Part shown: one piece after another, positions 9,834 through 17,405 of the stretch
Layout of the letters: every line of letters begins with the position of its first letter
Position numbering within the stretch: the first letter of the stretch is position 1
NCBI GenBank assembly: GCA_004325065.1
Contig: PITI01000192.1
Span: 1 to 17,405, forward strand
DNA length: 17,405 bases
Reading direction: 5' to 3'
Source: Hamiltosporidium magnivora
Lineage: Eukaryota > Microsporidia > Dubosqiidae
Program-made: the position numbers and the translations under genes
Notes under the pieces: generated by a model
What the model was told of the DNA's origin: nothing
The model's database searches: none
The model's input: the letters and a program-made list of their open reading frames with translations, nothing else

Positions 9834-10185
9834 GTTTAAACCTTTAGAATTAATTGTTTAAGTGTTATTATGCAATATTTGAATGATAGTTTTTTTATTT
9901 AATTTTGAAACCCAAATTCAGATTCAATGAAAACGCCAAGTGGACTACAAAGAAATATAGATATTGCAATTGCAACTTAATATGGATTTTTCTAAGGTAT
10001 TTTGTTAGACGTGTGCTATCTCTAAATATAGTAATTAAAGCAATATTCTAAATTATATTTAATTTTGAGGTCTATTTTAAGTTTTTATGTTTTAGCACCA
10101 GAAAAATTTAATAAAACAGGAAATTAAAGGCGTTTTGCCAAAGATTTTTGCTTAATTTTACAAAAATATCTTATGTGATGAATAT

Positions 10186-10258
10186 ATTACCAGTCATAAA
10201 GCTTTTGTTTAACAAAGCTACAATTTTATATTTCTTCTAAAAAACACTATCTGGTAAT
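10186..10258. repeat. nested inverted repeats
   Basis: ATTACCAG (10186-10193) and CTGGTAAT (10251-10258) are perfect 8-bp arms 57 bases apart. Inside, AGCTTT (10200-10205) pairs with AAAGCT (10214-10219), extendable by two pairs past a bulge. The result is a stem within a stem. Arms of this length within 100 bases occur several times by chance in such DNA, so function is doubtful. Confidence 0.3.
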
Positions 10259-10834
10259 TCTTTTAATCATGTTGTGAATGTATAAATTTGAGCAATATGT
10301 TTTTAAAAATTTATTTTAGTAAAAATCTATCTTAGGCTTCTATCGATCGTTAATTCTATTTTATTTTATGAAAATTTATTATAAAAATAGTAAATTTTGA
10401 ATTTCGATTCTATCTTTAATATTCTGTTTAGCTGAATATTCTAAATCTACACAAAAAAATAAAATTGTTACCTTGAAAGTTTTAAATTACTTACACTAAA
10501 TACATGGCTGCTTTTTTATATTTTAGAACAGTGGTTCTAACTCTAAATTTATGCATAAAAAGATTCTTTGAATCAAAAAATCGAGCAAAATGCAACATTT
10601 TATTTTGATGGCATCATACATTATCACTGTGAAAGTGTATTCTCGCGCAAATTTCGAAACTATTAATAAAATAATAGTTGTTTTGTGTCTTTCGCAGCCA
10701 TACTAAACAAAAATAAAATTTTAAGTCTTCAAGTTTCATTTTTATTTTAATCAAAAAAGTTGATTTAAATATATTATGTGTAACTATAGATAAATTTTAG
10801 AAAAAACAGAATTTTAATATATTATTTTGGAGGT

Positions 10835-10962
10835 TTACGCTCTTTTTACATTTTATGTTGCTACGAAACATGTTTTATTTAGATAAATGGCGTTTACGGA
10901 AGGCCATGACTTGTATTCTATTTGAAATATTTATAGGTTGAAAGAGCGTAAGATGTAGAAAG
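10835..10962. repeat. 11-bp perfect inverted repeat enclosing small hairpins
   Basis: TTACGCTCTTT (10835-10845) is the exact reverse complement of AAAGAGCGTAA (10941-10951), with four G/C pairs. By rough calculation about 0.1 such pairs are expected per window at this spacing. An overlapping alternative stem is also available: CTTTTTACAT (10842-10851) with ATGTAGAAAG (10953-10962), ten pairs including one G-U. The enclosed 95 bases hold ATGTT/AACAT (10855-10859/10867-10871) and ATGGC/GCCAT (10887-10891/10903-10907), and GTTTACG occurs twice (near 10833 and 10892). It could be a small terminal-inverted-repeat element, though I see no target-site duplication, or a multibranched RNA. It shares the word TTGCTACGAAAC with the island at 9.2 kb. 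Confidence 0.45.
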
Positions 10963-12683
10963 TCTATCACCTTTTTATATGTACTTATTTAAATAAATAT
11001 AACTAAATTGGGTAAGCATGCATAAAACTTAAATTCTGATAAATTAGACTGATTAAAAGGTAAAAAAATTATTTCGTAATAAACGCTCGTACCTTTTTTG
11101 ACTCACAGAAGCAGAATTAACTGTATTTATACAACGGGTTTTAGAAGTAAAAAACGTCTATTGTAAAAGAGGTACTCATAAACAGAAGAAATATAAATAT
11201 TGTAATTTAGACCATGAAAGATACATAATAGTTAAGGCTTTTCAAATAGTAACATTTATTTGTATCGGTATATCATTTCATTATCGAACGTGTTTATCTA
11301 AAATAAGTTTTTATTTCCAGCTTAAGCTTCGATAACAAAGAAAGTAATTTGCATCGAACAGTGTTCTAAAAATCTAATTTTATTGGTTGACTGTATCTAC
11401 ATGTATTAAATCACAAATATATTTTGATATAGTTTTCTAATCAAAAACGCTTACATAGTGATGACTTTTTGTTTTAATTCATCGAAAAACAAATAATTTA
11501 AACATTTAAAAAAAATGCTAAAACTAAAATTATTGCAGTCAAAAGTAAAATAATGAATTATTATTGCGCAAGTGTACTCTTTCCATATGATTTTTTATCG
11601 CAAGGATTAAGAAATTTTACTTTTGTCACGATATGTTCACAGCAATAAATTTTACCCTAATTATACAATTTTCTTCGGTCTTAGTCCCTAATAATATATC
11701 AAGAATTCTATATAACACATTTTACTGTATAAAATACAAAACATAATATTCATAAATATCTAGAAAATTCTTAAAAATTGAGACATGATGATTTTTTATA
11801 GAGTATTTATGTATAAATATGTAAAGTTTGTCGATCCGCGCCGTCAAATATTTGCTTATATCGTTTTATTGGAAAACCGAGCTACATATTTATAAAGTTT
11901 CATATCGTTGGGCATGTTTGTAGCTTCTCTACTACCTTTTTAAACTTTTTAAGTAAATTTAGAAACAGTTGTCTTTCGATAATTTTAAAAAACATAAACT
12001 AATTTAAAAACCAAAATTTCATTACATATACATAATACTAGATTTTCCTAGAGTTATTCTATACAACCTGTTCTTAAAGCACATTTATGCATATACGATT
12101 CTATGTTTTAATTTATTTTTTTAGAAATCGCTGAGCTAGAAATTGAAAACTTAGTAGTAGACGGTAATTCTTAACTAAAAAATAAATTCATACGGCAACA
12201 ATTATCTTCGTGTGTAATATATCGGAAATCCGGGCTTTTACAAATAAGTCTTTCGCTATTAGCAAACTGATGAAATCATTTTTAAAGAGATTTCTTGCAA
12301 TTATATAAAAAGCTTGTTTCGTAGGATTTTTAATACTAATTATCGGCTATAAAATTTTCATCATATGTTTTATATGTTTAACAAATTAGCAATTATATTG
12401 TATCGAATTTTATATTAATTGTTATTTTGATGTGGGCTAGTCGATGCGTGAAAAAACTCCCAAAGATAATAAATTTAAAATAATAAAATATTTTTTTGCA
12501 TTTGCATATTTATAATCATCATCTTTTCGCACTGTAGCAACTTCAATATTGGTTTATAATAAAGTGACGATAAATTTATTAGTAGGATAAAATCAAACAT
12601 TTTTTTGTTCATTCTTTTATAAGATCACAGTATTAACCGTTTCTTGCAAAATTTATACTAACATTATCAATTTATTTAAAGAA

Positions 12684-12729
12684 TGTGGGTTTCTAAATAA
12701 TTCCACAGAAAATCGCAGGAAAACCCACA
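12684..12729. repeat. GC-rich hairpin TGTGGGTTT/AAACCCACA
   Basis: TGTGGGTTT (12684-12692) pairs perfectly with AAACCCACA (12721-12729), a 9-bp stem with five G/C pairs, strongly atypical of the AT-rich surroundings. TCC (12702-12704) can pair with GGA (12718-12720) to extend the stem inside past a one-sided loop. No T-run follows. A rough estimate gives well under one stem this GC-rich per window, so it may be selected or a transposon relic. No gene lies near it. Confidence 0.45.
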
Positions 12730-13259
12730 ACTTGTACCTAAAAAATGTACAGAACTCAATTATCTTATTATAGCTATTACCTAATTAAATAGCGCGTATT
12801 AACGTAATTTTGATTTCTCACCTTAATTTTTACACTGGATGTTGATCTTTGGTTGTTATTTTGCGAAATTTATTGTTTTTGTCATTTTAAATAAATACAT
12901 TCCTTTTGATAGAATTTTTCTTAAATTTGACCTGTATATTAGTCTATTTACATATTTGATTCCTAATATAATTCTATAAGATTAATCCTGATTTCTAAAA
13001 ATATAGTTTAATATTACACAATATAGATTTTTTTGTCTTTGCCATTAACAACGAAGTGAAATTTTTAACAAAATATCAGAACATCGAGTATTTTTTATAA
13101 TATTTGTTAGTTTCCGACTATAGAATTACTTTTAGGTATAAGATAAATATTTTGAATTTTGGCTCAAGGATAAATTTCAAATTTATGAATTATATCTTGG
13201 CTTAAATTAATTTTGGGCTATTAATAAGTCGAAAAACTAAAGTTAGAAAAAAAGTGTTT

Positions 13260-13281
13260 GGGAATAAATCCCTAATTGGGA
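13260..13281. repeat. mutually exclusive hairpins GGGA/TCCC/GGGA
   Basis: GGGA (13260-13263), TCCC (13269-13272) and GGGA (13278-13281) are evenly spaced by five bases. TCCC can pair with either neighbour, so two alternative 4-bp hairpins exclude each other. The stems are short, and the arrangement may be accidental. Confidence 0.3.
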
Positions 13282-13600
13282 GTTAATAGTCACTATCAAA
13301 CCATACATTAAATGTTATAATTTTAACGTAGTGTATTTCTAGTGATACAACTTCCAAAACCTAAAAAGTCGAAAAAAGACAAGAGGATTTACGATTTCAT
13401 ATGCCTGTCAATCTATTAAAGAATATTTTTCTTTTTTACTGACATTTAGCGCAATTGAATATCGGGGACTCAAACTAGCTCAAAATAAAATAGAAAAAGA
13501 TTTACCATTTTATCCTTAAAATAGTATTTTTTTAAAGAGTGGTAACAATCGCAAAAAAAATTCTATTTTGTGTAAGTAAGGCTTTGAGGTAATTTGACCT

Positions 13601-15700
13601 AATAAATAAATTTTATCTGTAAGTATTTTTGACATATTTGATTTTCTCTTTTGAATTTCAATAGATATTGCATATATTTTTTATATATAGCCATTTTCTG
13701 GCAATTTTTATTAAATATATTAAGTTGTAATCAGCTAGTTTTATTACATAAATGCATATTTTGATTGTTAAATCTGAAATTACAATATTTTAAGGATTTG
13801 GGTATAAAATGCAGATATACCAAGTGTCGCCATTGCTTCGTCTTTTATTTAGACTATTATATTCTCATTTTTTTTGTCTCGCCGTTATAATTTCTATAAT
13901 ATAGATACAAAAAAAATATTTCATCTTAATTGCTCCGCGCAATTCTTGTCAACGCAGATCCACAGAGTTTTTCGATTTTTAAGAAATATTTTACATGCTA
14001 TCATTTTTCTACTAAAATCAAAAGGAATATTATGGTTTTGTAATAATTATATTTTTTTTGCCCACTCTAAAACCTTTAGATTTCTTATTTATGCCATATA
14101 ATTAAACTTTAATCGCCAATCAAAAAAAATAGGCTTTTGAATCAGACTCTGTAATCTTGTTAGACTAACGTGCTTCAGATAAGCACCGATATATATTTCG
14201 TAGATATTAAATAGAGACCTGAACTATCATTCCGGATTTTGCTTCGATTCTAATATTTATTCGCCGGTGAAGACATTATTATTTTATCTTTTTGAATAAC
14301 TTTGGACTTTTAATGAAAGGTAAAAAAAGTTTTTTTATTTTTAATCTTGTTTTCTATAACTCTATCGAAGGCGAAAAATCAGTATCGTATATATTTTTCT
14401 TGGCAAGTTACTTTCGTGTTTCAGAATTATGTATAAAATACACAAAAAATTACTAGTTGTGATTTTTTTGGGGCTTATACTATAAAAATATAGACCATAC
14501 TTTTGTAAAAGATAAATTATAATTTTACATAGACTCCCAAATTTCCTCTTTTAAAGAGTTTGATAGTTGAAATGTATTATATATTGTGTTTTATAATAAA
14601 AGCACAGAAAAAAAATACGTTACAATAGGTACAAATTTCTAATACTTTGATCCTGACATTTTTATACCAATCGTTGTTCGAGCATGTTAATCATAAGAAA
14701 TGTCTCAATCTTTGCGTACAATGTTTGTATGAATATGTCTTGGATGCTATCTCTTACTCGTATATTTTATAATTAATTCTACGGCTTATTGATATGTGTC
14801 ATAGTTGGCAGAAATTATGTCTCTTTTTAAGCTTTAGTATTTTGCAAAAAAAAAGTATCTTTGTCGTTTAAAAATATTTGGTTTTATTTTATTGTCTAAT
14901 ATGTCTTTTTTCTTGTTAAAAAGGTATTTAGACATACTATACTAGAATTAATATTGAATTTTTTTCCTTGTTTGCTACTTTGGGCTACTGCTATATATAA
15001 AGATATTTTTACAACATTTAAATATTTTTGATGCGGTTTTTTAATTTTTTGTGCCCATCATGTGTAATAAACCTATGTAAAAAATATTTTTCGATGTTTT
15101 ATTCATTTAATTTAAAGCGGTTTCTTTATTGCTATTTAGATTGTATCTATTTCTATAAAAAAAACCTTTAATCTTTTAATAACATCAAATATATTGCTCT
15201 AAGAACAAAAATAAGTATATTTAGAAAAATAAAATTGTTAATTGTCTCTGTCTTTGATGCGTACGGGTCTATTAAGATTTAAGAATATACCGGAAATTAA
15301 CATACATTGTTAGAGATAAGTTCGATATATGCTATCTCAAATTTTTGTTAATTTATATTTCAATATTCTATGTCATATTTTTCAAGTATAAATTTTTTAG
15401 GCATAATATAAATATAATATTTGCCTTTAATATGATAAATTACATCTATGCTACATTGCCATAGACCTTTTTATCTAAATATACTTTAATTTGATATGAT
15501 TTCTGCAAAAAATCTGTAAATAAATAAATATTTCAAGATTCCATATGCTCTTTTCAAATTAAAATTTATTGTTCATATTTTTGAAAAAAAATATCTATAT
15601 TAAATCTGTCTTTCAAACGTGAAACAAATTATTTCATAACTCTCGGCTATGCTGTAAGACATACACTTTAAGTTAAAAACTGCAAAAATTACAATATTTT
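13601..15700. other. T-rich non-coding block
   Basis: The plus strand is T-rich across much of this block. In 14881-14940 there are 32 T against 16 A. The 75-codon plus-strand frame at 13874-14101 needs a TTG start and resembles nothing known. T-rich plus strands are typical of transcribed introns in many eukaryotes, which would suggest plus-strand transcription, but I see no exon. A hairpin at 14715-14731 has seven pairs (one G-U) and a 3-base loop. Confidence 0.45.
14715..14731. repeat. tight hairpin, 7 pairs, 3-base loop
   Basis: CGTACAA (14715-14721) pairs with TTGTATG (14725-14731), including one G-T wobble, around the loop TGT. It stands alone in the T-rich block and has no clear role. 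Confidence 0.3.
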
Positions 15701-17405
15701 AAAATGCAGAATAATATTCAACAACTCTGTACTAATAGTTAAATTGTGTATATTGCCATATAGTCAAATCTAAGGTTACTTTGTGATAAATAAGTTGATT
15801 CTTCTGCCTTCAAAGTAGAATCATAGTTCAAAGACTTACATAAATTTTATAGTTTGTATTGAGTAAATTCGATACAATAAAACCTTTAAACGTGTTTTAA
15901 ACTTCTTCTGTCCGGCTAAGATTATATATGTTCATTCTATTGATCAGTATATCTATTTGCCAGCTAATTGTTTATGCCTATTTTGTATATGAAGAGGGTT
16001 TATGACTTTTTTTAGAGTTTTTGAATTGGGTTTTTGCAAAAAGCCGTTGCTAATTGCAATTTTTTTTCGCGGTATCTAGATTTACTCGATGTCAATATAA
16101 TTTTTAGCCAATGAATTCGGGTTTCTGTCAGTTTTCGTCCTTTATTCGTTTTAAATACATTTCCGGCGCTTATAATATAAAAAAAAGCTAAGCCATAATC
16201 TCGTAAATATCGGTTTATTGTAATCTGATAATTGAATAGATTGAGTTTTTATGGTTTCGTTATATTAACTTATACACTGGAACTCGTGAGCAAACTTTAG
16301 AATTCTAACCATTTAATATACAATTTATGCAATTTTTTGTTAATGCAAGCTAAATAATAAAATCAGAAATATTTTGATATGTATGCTAAGACTATGGTGC
16401 AGTGTTGTTATAAGTAATGGTATAAACCGTGTAACTATAAAATTTAAAAAATAATTTCCGTAATTCAACTTGAAAATGCTTTCATGTTAATATTTAGATG
16501 ATTATAAAACATAGTGTTTTTTGGATTTTACAATATAACAGAAAACGTGGGTTTGTATATTTTTTTACAATTCATGGAACAAGGCATGCAAAATTAAAAC
16601 TGATAAAGTGTAGAACTTTAATTCATGGATTTATTGGCTAGTGTTGCATCCTTTACTCTATAGGATATGCCCTTTTAATACCTGGATCATCAGTATATTT
16701 GAGAAATCTGTATTTGAAAATTTTAGATAGAATTATAAATTTATTTTCTTATATGAAAAGGAATCATTATACTTCAATTTCGAGCATATGTTTCATAATT
16801 GTAGTTTCTGCTTTATTAAAATGGAATAAAAAAAAGACCGAAATATAGCAAATAACAAATACAATTTAGTTTATAACAAACAGTAGGAAAAAAAGAAAAG
16901 GCATTGAAAAAGTCCATGTTTTTATAATGTATACGAAACCTATTTTTTAACTAAAAATATATTTGGTTAATGATTTGCGATATTGTAGATGGAGAATAAC
17001 TAATATTGTAAGTGTGAAAAATTCCAAATAAACCCTTAAAAATATCTGTATGTTATGGCTTAAACAAAAGATACTTTTATAAGCGCAAAAAAACTTCTAT
17101 GTAATTCTGAAAAGAAAATTTATATCATATGCAATTTTTGGGCCAAAGAAATCTAAACTAGATGGTGAATAATAAAGTAGGCAAACATTCTGCATTTTTA
17201 TGTATTATTTTTCATTTGTAAATTTAAAGGAGTTCGGCAGAAATTAAACGAGTTAAAGGCTTATATCATATAATAATTTTTTTTTGTTAAATATTGTCAT
17301 GATCGATTTCAAATGTTTATAAAGTACTTTAAAATACTCCATTTAAAGAATGCAACTAGATTAAGACTTCCTATAGTAGATTTAACGGTGTTTTTGTGAA
17401 AATAT
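15701..17405. other. AT-rich non-coding stretch, A-rich at the end
   Basis: I see no gene and no open frame over 60 codons. Composition returns to A excess near the end (in 16861-16920, 30 A against 14 T). Features seen are TGATTCT/AGAATCA (15796-15802/15817-15823), the 12-bp palindrome TTTTTGCAAAAA (16031-16042), a 10-bp direct repeat AATTCATGGA (near 16570 and 16620) and a run of nine T (17277-17285). None is beyond chance expectation. Confidence 0.6.

Larger units (their letters stand above)
9426..10832. other. AT-rich non-coding stretch with scattered hairpins
   Basis: I see no gene. Inverted repeats present are ACGATAT/ATATCGT (9544-9550/9562-9568), the palindrome ATTATTAATAAT near 9711-9722, AATCTAGC/GCTAGATT (9797-9804/9826-9833) and a nested pair at 10186-10258. 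The flanking lines are near 20% GC. Nothing suggests an exon or an RNA gene. Confidence 0.6.
10966..13600. other. AT-rich non-coding stretch
   Basis: I see no gene and no open frame over 60 codons. Small repeats include AAAAGGTA/TACCTTTT (11055-11062/11090-11097, followed by two more T), the GC-rich hairpin at 12684-12729 and the switch-like GGGA/TCCC/GGGA set at 13260-13281. Otherwise the sequence is unremarkable. Confidence 0.6.

Noticed and set aside
11055..11099. AAAAGGTA/TACCTTTT hairpin followed by T, as a terminator
   Set aside because: The stem has only two G/C pairs and a 27-base loop, and no gene reads into it.
13874..14101. 75-codon plus-strand open frame
   Set aside because: It needs a TTG start, lies in a T-rich block that inflates Phe and Leu codons, and resembles no known protein.

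Overview
This window is about 17.4 kb of AT-rich DNA. Sampled lines run from about 20% to 35% GC, and I estimate roughly a quarter overall. I recognise no protein-coding gene on either strand. The longest open frame is 86 codons (minus strand, 6236-6496). That is about what chance gives: at this composition roughly one codon in twelve is a stop, and a rough calculation for six frames over 17 kb puts the longest expected run near 90 codons. I found no rRNA, no convincing tRNA, no CRISPR array, no microsatellite and no insertion sequence with recognisable ends. A bacterial, archaeal, viral or organellar segment of this length would normally carry clear genes, so the best reading is intergenic or intronic nuclear DNA of an AT-rich eukaryote. 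If my reading of the island near 9.15 kb is right, the host is probably an invertebrate animal. That rests on memory of a widespread repeat and not on a search.

Layout: 1-600 is slightly GC-richer and carries three consecutive stem-loops (204-350) that share a TCGACT/AGTCGA word. 600-2690 is featureless apart from AT hairpins. 2691-2960 is a GC-richer island that I cannot identify. 2961-5700 is AT-rich, with a 12-bp GTAAGGCCTTAC palindrome, a very clean AT inverted repeat (5281-5306) and a short 9-bp tandem repeat (5564-5585). 5729-5788 is a tRNA-like relic with a B-box-like T-arm and a possible acceptor stem but no anticodon arm. 5831-9100 is empty except for an iteron-like pair and palindromes. 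9121-9360 is the strongest compositional anomaly (about 41% GC against about 20% in flanking lines), with paired segments and words resembling the 5' region of an invertebrate non-LTR retrotransposon. 10833-10962 is an inverted repeat with 11-bp perfect arms and an alternative pairing, and it shares a 12-mer with the 9.15 kb island. 12684-12729 is a GC-rich hairpin. About 13.6-15.6 kb is markedly T-rich on the plus strand, while the first 1.3 kb and the last 0.7 kb are A-rich.

Nothing here forms an operon or gene system. The items worth checking are non-coding: the 9.15 kb island, the 10.84 kb inverted repeat and its shared word, the hairpin cluster at 0.2-0.35 kb, and the tRNA-like relic. 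Most of the remaining repeats are of the size expected by chance in AT-rich DNA and are given low confidence.
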